Assembly: GCA_030386875.1 (NCBI GenBank)
Contig: CM059575.1
Coordinates: 49,940,859-50,004,858, forward strand
Source of the DNA: Morinoia aosen
Taxonomy: Eukaryota > Arthropoda > Malacostraca > Amphipoda > Talitridae
Length of the DNA stretch: 64,000 bases
Direction: 5' to 3'
Below, one piece after another: positions 38,330 to 50,581 of this stretch (positions are counted from its first letter, which is position 1; the number at the start of each line of letters is the position of its first letter). Made by a program: the position numbers and the translations under genes. The notes beneath the pieces were generated by a model that was given only the letters and a program-made list of their open reading frames with translations, was not told where the DNA came from and ran no database searches.

Positions 38330-39260
38330 CCCAGATTTTTTTGGAAATGAAAGCTCAGTGAACCAAATAGTTGACTTTGTTACGAAGGGTTAACCTCCAG
38401 ATAAATTGCTGAACGAGTTAAGGTTTCATACTCCACCATCAGGAGCAATCTTCAATCTGACTTACGTCCGAACTCCTCGGCAGACCATGGTCCGCTCTCG
38501 ACTCAATTCTGCGTGAGGTGACAAACGAGCCATTGACAACTCGTATTGTACATCTTTGCAGAAAGAAGAACAGTAAAAAGGAGTTCACGTCAAAAAGAGA
38601 TTACCGAGAATTACATCGAAATGGTCTTCAGTGTCACTCGACGCAAAACTCCTCTTCTTGCAGCAAAACGTGTGAAAACCCGTTAAACGTTTCTTGAAGG
38701 CCAATTTGATGAAGGAATAGAGTTTTAAAAACGGGTTTTACGGTCCTTAAAAAGCAAAATTTGAACTTCTCCGACAAATGCGAGATCTTAATGTTTGAAA
38801 GAAAACAGGGACTATATATGATCCAAAGAACACGATCCCCATCGTCGACCATGGAGAAGGCAGCATCGTAGGTTTTGAGGCAGTTTTACTGTCCCTGGTG
38901 CCGGAGGACTCCTCATCAGCGATGGAAAAAAGGATAGTTCCATGCACGGGCAGAAACTGAGGCAGAAACAGCTTCTGAGTGGAAGAAAATTCTACAGCCG
39001 GTGCGAGTGAATATTCCTTGAAAACAATTACCCCGAAAATAGGGCAAAATTTTGAAAGAAAAAAATTTGCAAATAAGAAAATAAGTGCCCTTCCGTAACC
39101 TAGACAATCGCCTGGCCTGAATCCCGCTGAAAATTCATGGCGAATTTTCAAAACTGCTATGTACTAAAGGAGTTCAATGAGCCTTGCTGATTGAGGGTCA
39201 TCTGCTTGCAAAATGGAACTCGATACCACAAACGATGTCAAGAGTAAGTTTCTAGTCACA
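38330..39260 (+). pseudogene. Tc1-like transposase remnant
   Basis: Reading all three plus-strand frames gives pieces in the order of a Tc1 transposase. An early piece RKTPLLAAKRVKTR resembles the linker between the helix-turn-helix and the catalytic core. A middle piece has GGLLISDGKKDSS-like sequence in the region that follows the first catalytic aspartate. A C-terminal piece NPAENSWRIFKTAMY (39120-39164) matches the NPIENLW motif, which holds the third catalytic residue, here Glu. Many stops and frameshifts separate the pieces, so this is an old dead copy. No inverted ends were identified, so the borders are approximate. Confidence 0.6.
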
Positions 39261-42234
39261 GTAATCCTCTGAAAGTTATTATTAAAAATAGGTCTCGTCA
39301 GTAGTGGAGACTGTTTCAGTTTGAGCAAATATTTTTGCGAATAACATTTCTTTGTTTGCTTGATTTTCCAGTTCTCAATTTATTATGTTTTTTTCTGCTT
39401 AAATACTATGGTAAATATATGTTCTCTGACCTACAAGTTCTCTTAATGGCGAACCTGAGCTCGAAATTTTGAATCACCTCAAAAGTACGTAAAGTTGTGA
39501 CACTGCGTATGTCCACGCACTATATTTCATAAAAAAAGCGATGCGATATTCATGTGTAATGTGTAAGTTGTAGCAATTCCTCACGGCCAATATACCACCT
39601 GGGACTAATTTATGTGTAAATTTCGTTTGGTTCTCACACAAGTTGACGACGTGTATAGTCGCTATATTTTTCTCACAGACTTGTAAATGTACAGTATTAG
39701 TTGAAAATATGACATGCTTGCGCGGAACGGTATTGCCTCAAACTCTCAACACTCAAAAGGAATAGTTTACTGTGAAAAGCATACAATTCTGCTCTAACTG
39801 AAGATATATATATCGAGACGAAAATCCAGCGAATTGGACCCGATCTCACCTGCGGTGCAATGAACAGCCTGCATAATCGTACCGATTCTTGTCTACGCTC
39901 AGAGGGGTGGCATGTGATGAGTTTTAAGTTCAAAATTAATCGCAAAAAAACTGGCGCTTCTCAGGATTGAATAAGTGTTTTGCTCTTTTAATGTCCATCT
40001 GACATTGTAGGAGTTGTTGAAATTATTTCAGGAGCCATATTTAAAAATTACCCTGCTTATGGATTCCAAATTTACCAAACAATTACTGTATTAAGTACAA
40101 TCATAGCTAGCAAATTTAAGAAGTTACAAGGCTCTTTTGAAGACCTATTCACAGAAAGTTGGACGTAATAATAACCTCCGTAGGAAGACAACAACATGGA
40201 CACAGCTAAGCTTCGAAACAAGATTTATAACTAAAAAGGGAACGAAAACCAGTTCGTTCTCACAAAAACACACTAATAGAAATTGGTAGTTGGAAGTATT
40301 CTCTCACACAGCTGTTACGAAACCAGAGTTTTGTTGGTAAAATGTTTTTTGTATTGCTATTTTGGCAAAGACGAATCATTTTATGTACGATATTGTTAGG
40401 TCACAGGGCTCAATATTTATTGAGTGTGCTGTAATCTCGACGCATTTTATACCACTACATCAGAAAAGTCGAAGACGTCAGAAGTATCAAATTCCGCAGT
40501 ATGACTACATAATGAAAGCTGACTTTATTGTCATCTATACCGCTAGAAAAATTCACAATGGCGGAACAGAGCAGTTTAAATCTGAGGTGATCAGTCGTGC
40601 CTAAAATTTTGTTCCAAAATTTCTTAATAGAATCGGTAATAAAAATCAAATAACTTTTTCAACTGATATTTCCGGGATTTGGCGATTTTTTGCGACACTG
40701 TTGTTGTTTTCCGGCCAATGAAATGTTTAAACCGTTCTTTTTTATTAGTTTAATGCGACATAACATTCCATGTCAAATAAGATGGAGAACCAATTTCATC
40801 AGACGAGCTCCACGGTATCCAACAGCAAGTTGGTTTTTCCTTATCTAAAATACAAATTCATTTAAGCATATTTTAATAAAATTAAGATCGTCATTGGCAG
40901 TCTTTCTTTCAAGACCTTGTGCAGCACAATGAAATTTTATATCTTTTGTTTTGGGCTTGTCGGCCAATAATTACAAGTGCAATGCAGAGAAACGAAGACA
41001 GCCACGACAGCGAAGAAGAATTTTAAAAAGATTGTAATGAAGAGTTTCCAGCCTTACTTCCTCACCAGTCCTATTTGGTAAAGTAATTAATTAAACAGTA
41101 GTGAGTTAACAAAATTGACACAGGGGTACTCGAACTGAGGACAGCAATAAAATATTGAAGTAGTTCGATACAAAATGAAACACAATTCTAAAAATTAAAC
41201 AAGACACTGAAAAATTGAAAACCACGGATAAAATCACAGAAAAATAACTTGAATACAAACTTAAGGTCACAGGAGCAAATTACTAAATAAAATAAAATCC
41301 GCTTTGGTGCAATAAAAATGTTTAGTGTTTTTCTTAGGGCAGGAAAAATTACAGAGAAATTGAATAGGTGGAAACTATTGCAACCATGTCAATATTGCAG
41401 AACTTTTAGTGATAATTTTTAAATGGCTAGAATTCTTCGAATCACTAACAGAATTTTCCCATTTGTGCATGTTAAGTCTTTGTAAAACAAGCAAATAAAA
41501 AAATTCTGAGCCTACAATTTTAAAACGATTGTCGTATATAATTTGTTCACGTGTACCGTCACAGTGCTGCCTAATGATGGACTGAAGAGATGCTATGAAA
41601 AGTTGACCCTTAGGATTATTTTACCGGCATTCTCAGCGACTCATAAATAGTGCTCAGTGCGTAGGTTGATCCAATGCTCCTTATTTCTATAGGCCTGCCT
41701 GCTCAAAAAAAATCTTGGCATCACACTAGTTGTCTAAAATTTAGGGCCATTTAGAATGAATGGAATTAGAGGAGAAATCAAGTTAGTTAGTACCTGTCGT
41801 TGGTTCCCAATAGAACGAAGCTGAAGAAAACAAAAAAGTTTAGTTTCATTATAGATAATACCAAAATATCACAGGTTTTAAAAACATCAACATAAAGATC
41901 CTTGGTTGATAATTAAAATCAGACATAGGCATCATAATACCCATCTCAATTGTCGAACAAATGATTGCAAGAAAATTAGAATGTATTCCCATAATTAACT
42001 TATTCCAACTTTTACGATGCATAGAAAAACAAGTGCAATATAAATACTATACGTATATATATATTTATAGGGTTTTTAGTTACTACTTGCATAGAAATAT
42101 AAGCTAATTTCTTGCAATACCGGAGAGCAATGTCGAGGGTAATATGAATGATGTAAATAATTTTGCGTATATAACTAAAAAGTCGGCACAGAAAAAATTA
42201 GGCAAAAATTTGGCTGGGATTCTATAAAAAAATT
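39261..42234. other. No gene recognised
   Basis: AT-rich sequence without element ends, exons or tandem arrays that I could support. Confidence 0.45.
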
Positions 42235-42300
42235 GGTAGAAATTTGGCAGAAATTCGGCAAAAATTTGACAGAAATTCAGCAGAAATTTAGCGGCAATTT
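42235..42300 (+). repeat. 11-bp tandem array, 6 copies
   Basis: Six consecutive 11-bp units of the form GGCAGAAATTT: GGTAGAAATTT, GGCAGAAATTC, GGCAAAAATTT, GACAGAAATTC, AGCAGAAATTT and AGCGGCAATTT. One more unit-like copy (GGCAAAAATTT) lies at 42201-42211. Confidence 0.9.
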
Positions 42301-43874
42301 GGACAAGATAGACGTGGCTAACCAGGTATAGAAAAATCTTAGAAAAAACGCAATTATGCTTTTTCTGTTGAATCGGTGTGTAAAAAATTCGGTTTCTTTA
42401 AATTATTTCTGGTATGACAGATTATAAATAGATTATTTCTTATTTGAGCCCGAAGTTAGCTTGCACCATTCGATTAAATCATTTAAACCGCAAAACTTTA
42501 GCATTTTTGGTAACTTCAACAAGTAGGGGTTTGCTTCATCACTGGAGTATGCACAAAAGCTACAAAAGGTAAGATATTTGCGCAATTTTTCATCTTAGAC
42601 TTATCTTATGTAACACGAGATCATTGAAAAGCATCATTCATAGCAAAACTCTGTCACAATTTAACAAACAAACAGAAAAGCGCTCATAATTGATTAGTAT
42701 TACTTAGAAAACTGTCTAAGCTACAATATATTTATACTGCATTTATTTATACTGCACAGTTTTTCATAATGACTGCAATTTTCTCATTTAACCGTTAATT
42801 AATCTGGAAAAATACAATCTACGAGCCAAAAGTATACATTAATGATACAATCTATGTACCTTTATAGACCGCATACGTCATTTTCGATTACTCACAGAGA
42901 ATATCGCAGAAGTTCTGATGGAAATTGCAGAAAGAAGCGTATTCACCGCGTTTGGATTCTATTCATCACTACCATCATTTCTGGACCACTTGTGAGCTGT
43001 TATTACCATGTTGCTGCGTCAAGGAACAGGCCTAGAAATATAGGAGGAATTAGCTTATCTCGCATACTGCCATGTCCAATACGCGCAAATAAATTTATGT
43101 ATAAAAGAAGATTGTAAGCATTTACACTTCATATTTCAAAATGAAAGAAGGATCCGATGGTATATTAGTTTAAATGGACAATGTGAAAACAGTTTCATAA
43201 ACTAATTTACCATAGGCGTAAGACAATTCAACTTTCAGTTTTTGGACTGCTAGCCAACATATGATTGCTCACGATGAATTACGAACAAAATTTTGCTTCA
43301 TTATTGGGTTGTTCTTGCGGGAAAACGATCTATATACGAACGGTAGTAAAAGAAATGTTGTTGGAAGAGAACTAGGACTGAAGAAACAGAAATTTGTAGT
43401 GATAATTTTTATGGGTGAAACATATTTTATAGGCTTCATTGATCAAAATGAACATAACTGCTTATTTGAAAGATCATTCCAACAGTAAACAAGCCTGGAC
43501 CCGAACGTCTTATACTTGGTTTCCTATAAATCGAAGTCGAAAATTTATTGCCCCCTTAAAATGGTAACTTCAAGAAAGATGATTGTCTTTTGTTCTAAAT
43601 TTACTGTAAAGTCAACACTAGGATGGTGAGCTCAAATAGTGGAGGAATAATTGCACCTCTGCAGGTCAGAGAAACAAAACAAAGGCTCACCAATGTACAG
43701 TTTGGACATATGCACGATGGGCTCCAACTAGCACGGAGAGTTTAGCAGACAAATTTTTTCACGTAAAAACTTGAAAATGTTCGCAAAGATTGGGTTGAAC
43801 AACATGGATGGTGAATAGAAGCTAAAATTTCAGTCGATAACTACATATATGGTTTGGTTTGGTTTAGTCGTTAG
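42301..43874. other. No gene recognised
   Basis: AT-rich DNA. Plus-strand frames at 42842-43117 and 43261-43488 have no recognisable motifs or splice context. Confidence 0.45.
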
Positions 43875-44198
43875 TTTTAGCCTCCCTACCCAGCAACAAT
43901 TGCGATCCAAAGAGAGGAAGGAGGAAGGCACCATTTAGTATGGAGTTAAGGAAACGCGGAATCTACGCAGAAAGGCATAGAAACAGTTAGCTGTGAAAGA
44001 AGATTATGAAACAAGACTAAATTTGAAGAAGACAGTAGTAGGTGCTGAAAAACAGGACAGCAGTGAACCGAAAAAAGGTGGTCCTTAACATAACAAAAAC
44101 ATTTTATTTCAACAAAAAGAAGGCCTACCTAACTCTCAGCTCAGGCCCTCACATTGTCCCCCTGGGAGCGCTAGTTCCCATAGCTACATATATGGCAC
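43875..44198 (+). repeat. Three-copy dispersed repeat family, copy C
   Basis: Landmarks: TTTTAGCCTCCC start, AGAGAGGAAGGAGGAAGGCACC, ATTTAGTATGGAGTTAAGG, GCGGAATCTA, GACAGTAGTAGGTGCTGAAA, GGACAGCAGTGAACCGAA, GAAGGCCTACCTAAC, GGGAGCGCTAGTTCCCATAG. It is preceded by a short GGTTTGGTTT run. It aligns along its length with 31833-32170 in the same orientation. Confidence 0.85.
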
Positions 44199-44985
44199 TT
44201 TTGAAAGTGGGAGAAATGAAAATTAGATATTATTCCTATGATGCATAAAATACTCTTTAGAACTGTATATTACACGCAATTATACGCGATAAAAAAATTC
44301 CATGTGTGTGCTTGAATTAGAATGAAGACGATTAGGAACGCCCAAGTTTTTTTTATTTATTTTTTTGCTCTGATGATTAAATAGTTAATCATGAAGACTT
44401 AAACGCACGAATTTAAATCATAGTGTGCGCATGCTTTACTTCAGATCATTCTCTATAAAACGCCTCTCTCAGGCAGTTTAATCACATGTCAACCACAGTC
44501 TGTACACCACCAAACTTAACCAGATGTTTTGATGCCAAAAACTAAAAGTCCTAATACTTCTAGAGTGTGTGCCAGCATTTCTTGCAAAATTACGTGTGAT
44601 GTGAAACGGTGACATGCCTGAAAACGGTTACGATAAGTCAATCGCGAGAAATATGGTTTTCGGGTTACAGCTGCTCCTTGTTTAAATTCACTCTCATATA
44701 CCTTTCAATGAATTCTAAATTTTCGGTTGTAGTGACAGAGGACAAGTTTCAATTACAATCTGAGAACCTGACAAAAGAGCGGGGCTAGCGGCGTCACTCA
44801 CAGACAAGGTTAGTGTTTTTGCAGCATATTCAAACTCTTCCGTAGGCTCAAACTCTTTCCAATAAAGCAAAATGAAATTATCTTCCTACAAGCTTATAAA
44901 TCTTCTTTCTCCTTCATGATGATATTGCTGAGAAGCGCGTTCCACTCCGGCGCTTCTGCTGTTATTGAACCGATGTGATCCGCTA
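44199..44985. other. No gene recognised
   Basis: AT-rich DNA directly before the large palindrome; no supported feature. Confidence 0.4.
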
Positions 44986-45298
44986 ATGCTTTATATTTTT
45001 GAAAGAACTTCACTGCATATTTGGTACACAAGAAACAAATGCCGAAAATGATGTACTCGTATTTTGGGCGAACCTCAAGTGCGGAAAAGCTAGGTCCAAT
45101 TCAGGAAAGTTTCCCACTGGACTGCAAAGTAAGTCTACCATCTACCAAGACTTACTTTGCAGTCCAGTGGGAAACTTTCCTGAATTGGACCTAGCTTTTC
45201 CGCACTTGAGGTTCGCCCAAAATACGAGTACATCATTTTCGGCATTTGTTTCTTGTGTACCAAATATGCAGTGAAGTTCTTTCAAAAATATAAAGCAT
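44986..45298. repeat. Perfect inverted repeat: 151-bp arms, 11-bp loop
   Basis: Positions 44986-45136 are the exact reverse complement of 45148-45298, leaving the 11-bp loop ACCATCTACCA. I compared the arms block by block and found no mismatch. Pairing ends sharply at 44985/45299. The arms are ordinary complex sequence, not a simple repeat. The 91-codon plus-strand frame across it is forced by the symmetry and need not be a protein. Transcribed, it would make a very long perfect hairpin of the kind processed into siRNAs. It could also be a fresh foldback duplication or a library/assembly artefact. No target duplication is visible. Confidence 0.97.
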
Positions 45299-46047
45299 GC
45301 ATGTATTTTCTGACATAAACACAGTTTTCACATTATGTTGCTGTCAGTCCACTTATCGTGCTTTAAAATAATGAAAATTAAACAATAAATCTATATATGA
45401 GCGTTTGTTAAATTTTGCTGTGGGAGACTAGACGATAAACAAACAAATGATAACCTTGAATGTGAAAAAACACCAGTAGCTAACACGAGTCTTCATTTGC
45501 GAAAAATTCTGCCATTTTCTTGTATTAAAAGTTCCCACGGAAAAGTATAATCTTTAAAATCACTCTTAATGCCACCATTTCCTTATAAATTATAATTCTA
45601 TAAATTTTGAGAATTCTGCTATTACTCAAATTTTACTTTTTGTTGTTCTCGCTTAAATTTCATGTTCAGAGTATCTTCTCGTGCAATTTAATATACCCTG
45701 AATGGTTGTCGTGAGCACCAAACATTAAGAATTGTCGGGTAACTGAAGACAAATTACTGAAAATCAGAGTTCTATAGAAATTATTCCCGAGTATCTAAAA
45801 ATAGGGAGTTGTTTTCACATTTTTTTTAATAAATTAAAAGAAAACCTGAGTTTCAAAGATTTTCACTTTCTTAAATGCATTATTCCAACAAAGAACAAGT
45901 TAACAAACAAATAGAATTGAGACTCGTAGAGTTCTCCCAGATACTCAATTTGAGTGCCCACAAGCGGGCTTTATTATGGCCTGATGGAGCGAGCAGCTTA
46001 TCGTGAGAATATCAAATTTATGTCCGGTGGAGTTATTTTTTAATTTA
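45299..46047. other. No gene recognised
   Basis: AT-rich DNA between the palindrome and the 29-bp tandem array; nothing supported. Confidence 0.4.
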
Positions 46048-46223
46048 TGAAACAGTCATTGATTATGTGCAAATTCTGAAGTAGTCATTAATTATGTGTA
46101 AATTCTGAAGTAGACATTATAGTTATGTACAAATTATGAAATAGTCATCAATCATGTGCAAATTATGAAATAGTCACTAGTTATGCGCAAATTATGAAAT
46201 AGTCATTAATTATGCACAAAAAG
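46048..46223 (+). repeat. 29-bp tandem array, 6 copies
   Basis: Six units with consensus TGAAATAGTCATTAATTATG followed by TGCAAATTA; five are 29 bp and one is 31 bp. Substitutions separate all copies. The array ends about 46 bp from the stop codon of the mariner remnant, so it sits at or just outside the 3' end of that element. Confidence 0.93.
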
Positions 46224-46269
46224 TCCGTTGAAAAAAGACAGTTTGAGAAAACGGTGAAAGTTATGATGT

Positions 46270-47315
46270 TTATTTTCCTGCATATGTTACAGCTGGTTCA
46301 ATACACTCGTGTAAACATTGACACCAGACTTTATGGCCATCGGTGTAAAGCTGAATCATGCGATTTGAACCATGTCAAAGCAGCATTTTTATTTCTTCAA
46401 CAGATAGAAATTGGGTGCCTTTCAATTAATTTTTCAGGTTTGAAAATAAAAAGAGGTCGGATGGGGCAAATTTGGGGCTATGAAGTGGATATCGAATTAT
46501 TCCCCATCGAAATTCGCGTAGCACAGCTCTTTGCCGAGCGCCGTGCGCAGATGCATCGTCGTGGTGGAAGAGGGCGCGCCGATTCAGCTTTCCAAGGCGT
46601 TTTTCTGCGATTTTCTTGGACAATTTTCTCAAAATTCTTTCCGAATAAACGACTGTAATTGTTTTCTTGACCTTGAAGAAGTTAACCAGCAAGATTCCCT
46701 CCGCATCCCAGAAGACAGTGATAACCTTACCTCTTGAATGCCAGATTTTGCCGACAGGCCCACTTTCACCTCTGGGCAGCCACTGTTTCGGTCGAGTTTT
46801 GTCCTCGGGATCGCACTGGTAGAACCATATTTTATCCCTGGTCATAATTCTCTGAATAAAAGCTTCAGAGTTCGAATCTTATTTGTTCAAAATTTCCATG
46901 GAAAGATCTACCCTTGTTGCCTGCTGATCATGGCGCAACCGTCTGAGAACCCATCGAGCGGAGAGCTTCCTCAGCTCCAAACTGTCCGCTAGAATTGTGT
47001 GTGCAGAACCCACAGAGATGTTGAGTGTCTCTGCTACTGATTCAGTGGTTATTCGTTTATCCTTTTCAATGAGGTCGCGCACAGCATCAACGTTTCCACA
47101 GAAACTGATGCAGATGGCCTGCCACTTCGAGGATCATCATCTTCAGCCTCATTTCTTGTACTTCTGAAACCGCTAATCCATTTGTAGGTAACTGATTTAT
47201 TTGGGGCATTGTCACCATTAACTTGTTACTGAGAGTCAATGATTTGGCTGTTCTTCCACCCAAGCTTCACCATTAAGTTGATGTTTGCCCTGGCCTCGAT
47301 TTTGACAGAGGCCAT
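46270..47315 (-). pseudogene. mariner transposase, inactivated
   Basis: The minus-strand reading starts MASVKIEARANIN at 47315 and can be followed to a TAA at 46272-46270, about the length of a mariner transposase. Recognisable parts in order: GWKNSQIIDS, YKWISGF and DPRSGRPS (first DNA-binding half); RDLIEKDKRITTESVAETL with the second helix-turn-helix; RWVLRRLRHDQQ; then WDAEG, HHDDASAHGA and APSDLFLF, carrying the three catalytic aspartates of the DD34D triad. I count 33 residues between the last two aspartates, one fewer than usual. Damage includes an in-frame TAA at 47228-47226, a frameshift near 47080-47110, and two stops after FSNLKN. I could not identify the terminal inverted repeats. 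Confidence 0.9.
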
Positions 47316-48969
47316 GTTGCTTGAGCGGTAGTTAGCTTGCAAACAGCGGCACAGCTTTGTAACATTCATTTGAGGGTTCATGTGAGAGCACGTGATAACA
47401 CGTTAGTACAAGAACATTCTGGTGCATTGTCATCACAATCTTTTCATATAATTTTTAGGAGTGTACCCTTTCCTCGTACTCTTTGAAGTCCGAAACCGCA
47501 CAGCTTGAGAGTCCATAAGTGGTTTCAGCTTTTGAAATTAAATCTCACAGAAAGATTACACTCTCTCCATTCTGAATGAAAACAGTGTTAGAAGCGATTC
47601 TAATCCTAACTTCAACCTATTAATATCACCAAATTCTTGCTTCACCGTGTTCCCTTGAATTAACTTTACGGAAACATCCAGCAAAATACACCATGCAGGG
47701 TGCTCACGAAATTCTTCAAAAGAAAAACGAAATGAACACCAGGTATGAACATAGTGCGCTAATGGTAAACTTGGTTTAAATGGAGACCATGACCGTGAAA
47801 ATAAAAGAAATAATTCCTACGGTATTGCGCGAGCCTTCTCACCACCTTCAAACATAGCATCCGCACGTACGGTGTGGTGGTATAGATTCGTGGGAAGCAG
47901 CCCGGCAAGGAGAGAAATAAGGAGATACAGTAGGAAATGCGCGGTTCCAGGATGGCAACTATGATGCCGGAGCTTGCTGAATTATTTACGCTCATAAACG
48001 ATGAGTGCAAATTCGTCGATAAATCCTAACCAGTCAGTACGTATTTTAATAACTTTTTTCAGCTCGTTAACATCAACATTTTGTTGCACTAATTAGTTTA
48101 TGATTTCTTAGCCAGAATAAATGCGATCTCAATAGAGCTAAAACAATGGGCCATTTAGTATGGTCAATAGAAAGCTCTAAATATATGCCCACAGTCCACA
48201 GTATTACCACTCAGGATACCCTGCTCATAGAAACAGCAAGTTTCTATGCGCAGTAAGAAGAAGAAAAAACAAAGGAGAGAACGTGAAGAAGGTATGAAAA
48301 CTGAAAGAAGCAAAATGAGCACACCAGGTAAAAGTTGTGGCACACCACAGCATCTCTCCTGGGGGGCCCAATCCTTATAATATTGGACAGACAAATCTAA
48401 CCAACTTAAACCTATTGCCTATCCTATTCCCCCTTGAGTAGTCGGTGTGTCAACATATATGAACTTAATCATGTACGTATTATAAGAATCAAAAATGTAT
48501 GCCATGGCGAATCATCCGACGTATGCAGAGCGATTACACTGTCAGACAATATTATAAAGAGACCATCAGATTCGAAAGCTAAAGAGTTCATTTCTTCAAT
48601 CTACGACTAGGTTTAACGTCAATTAGTTTCTGGAAACGGAAGGTAGAGAGATGATTCTGCGAACAGTTCCTCCCAACGCTTGTCAACTTAAGATGCGATT
48701 TTTCTTGTTCACGACAGCCACTTTGAAGAGCATGATATTTTCTCCTGTGGCTAAGCCGAAGTTCCAAGTCAAGGCGTGATGACTTGCCACTACATCATTA
48801 GCCGTAAGGACGAGCTACAATATCATTAATGGGGTTAATTTGTGAGAATGATTCCTCCAAAATAAAATTGAACGATAAACAGTCTACAAAATAAATACAA
48901 GGATAGGAGAGAGTTTAAACTCGAGCTGCTTGTTCTTACATTTTCAAGTGCCACCAAGCCCTAACTCAC
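47316..48969. other. No confident gene
   Basis: The first part probably still contains the 5' end of the mariner element. The rest is unassigned. Minus-strand frames at 47759-48010 and around 48680-48800 have somewhat protein-like composition but no motif or paired splice sites. Confidence 0.4.
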
Positions 48970-49128
48970 GCCGCAGCCCCAGATCGCCTCAGTCCCCGGG
49001 GAGCCAAGAATTCGCGGTGGGTGACGTCCAATGGAGATAATCGCACCCTGCTGGTGGCAGTGTTCATCTGCATCCTCTCAAGTTCCGAGGTTGACCCGCA
49101 AGCGAGCTCCGTTTGCACTCCAGTCAAA
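48970..49128 (-). CDS. Candidate internal exon, 159 nt, phase-symmetric
   Basis: On the minus strand the sequence GAATTTTATTTCATAG, a good acceptor, precedes 159 nt ending GGCTGCGGC, followed by GTGAGT, a good donor. One frame is open from end to end: one base, 52 codons, two bases. It reads LTGVQTELACGSTSELERMQ, then MNTATSRVRLSPLDV, THREFLAPRGLRRSGAA. The segment is much richer in GC than the flanks, as expected of an exon in AT-rich introns. Length divisible by three with equal phases means it could be included or skipped without a frameshift. I do not recognise the protein. It is on the same strand as the 17.0-kb exon, but nothing ties them together. Confidence 0.5.
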
Positions 49129-50171
49129 CTATGAAATAAAATTCACGAATAAGTCGTGTGCGCCAGCTAAATGAAAATTTTCCAAACGAGAAAGATGATC
49201 GAAATAGTTGAAGTTGTAGTGCGGAATAATTACCCCTTTTGAACGTTCGAAACCAAATTATCCCAACTGCAAAAAAAAAGTTCATGGAGGACATCCCTGA
49301 CGGCTTACGTTAGACAGTGACACGTTAGTTGGAACGTAATTTCAAACATCAAGAAAAATCTTGATGCGAACTTATGCGCACGGTGAAGAGTTTGTAGCTT
49401 GACAACTTATGTAAGGAGCTAACGGAAAAATGATATATTTTGAATGCCTAATTACGTGGAAACTAATTTAAGCCCAGAACACAAATATCATGGCTGGCAA
49501 TACACTAACACAAACTTTGGGTAAATGTTACCCCATTTTATGAAAATAAAAATTACGAAGCTACAATATATTATAGATGTATTGAAAGTGTAAAACTACA
49601 TCGAAAATAGCATCCTTTAGTTCTCATTTGTCCATTCACTGAAGAAATGATCAAAAAACTTAGATGCTGAAAGTCTTCACGTAGGTCAATATTAGGCTAA
49701 TGTTGAAAATCTCACTGGGTTGATGTTCCAGAGTCAAGCTAAGCATTCGTCCCAGATTCTTCTTTAGAATCGCGAACTAAGCGAATTTCGTTTACATTGA
49801 AACCACTGAAGAGGTAAGGAAAAGGTTTTTCTTTCCTAGCACCGTAATATTTCAGAAACGCCGAATGCTGCTGATATATATATTGCAAAGTGAATTTCAG
49901 TTCTAGCGACTCTAGAACCGATGAGAAAGACTTTTTAGCTTATTGAGGTGAAACACGAAGGAAAAAGGCTTACTGCTCAAACCTTCCACCGATACCCGTT
50001 GAGTTTCATTGTAATTTTGTAATGGAAAAAGTGTAAACGAAAGATTCAAACGAGACACAATACAGACTGAAATGAGAGCAGAGCTTTCAATAATCGACAA
50101 CATTTTACAGGGACTGATAAAAGAATATCAATGAAGTACATTTTTTACTTGGCGATAACGCAAGTTTAATA
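49129..50171. other. No gene recognised
   Basis: AT-rich sequence, intronic if the adjacent exon is real. Nothing further seen. Confidence 0.4.
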
Positions 50172-50561
50172 AAAATATAAAAGCGAAGAATAAAATACTA
50201 AACATTTTTAGAACGTTTCGGAACAAATACCATCATCAGCATAAAAAAAAACACGACATGAAATAAATGTTCTGACCAGTTAAAGTTTAATTAAATTTGA
50301 TCAGTTAAAGGCATTTACAGTTTATGAGATTATAATAAATTAGATGGATATGCACAACTGGAAAAAACTAGACGTATAATTCAATGCTAATCTACCCTTT
50401 TAAAATATGCAATGATTCTAAAATGCGTATGTCAGGGAAACTTGACCCCTGCCCTATGATTGAGAAATTATTGTTGGCGATTTTTGAATTTCAGTTGTCT
50501 GCGCGAATACGGATTGCAGAATGGGGTGGCTGTCCTAACCTTGATCCTGTGCGGTTGCTGA
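50172..50561 (-). repeat. Inverted terminal arm of the Penelope-like element
   Basis: Read on the minus strand, this arm contains the end of the GIY-YIG coding region (GSRLGQPPHSAIRI) and the noncoding 3' tail including TTTATTTCATGTCGTG and CTGATGA...GAAAC. It pairs with 51322-51616 plus 52190-52272 with perhaps one difference per ten bases, so the two arms have diverged since they formed. Confidence 0.85.
50215..50239 (-). ncRNA. Hammerhead-ribozyme-like motif, left arm
   Basis: Minus strand: CTGATGA, then a 13-nt segment with a GG...CC pairing, then GAAAC. CUGAUGA and GAAA are the conserved core strands of a hammerhead ribozyme, separated by helix II. Penelope-like elements are known to carry hammerhead motifs in their terminal repeats. 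Helix II is weak here, and I could not place a clear GUH cleavage strand, so activity is uncertain. Confidence 0.45.
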
Positions 50562-50581
50562 ATTTGGTTAGATGACTGTCT

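Noticed and set aside
38747-39151. 134-codon minus-strand ORF
   Set aside because: It is antisense to the Tc1-like remnant; the plus strand carries the conserved transposase motifs.
45000-45274. 91-codon ORF across the palindrome
   Set aside because: Openness on one arm is mirrored in the other by symmetry, so the ORF is not independent evidence of a protein.
46212-46658. 148-codon plus-strand ORF, the longest listed
   Set aside because: It is antisense to the mariner transposase and has no recognisable motif.
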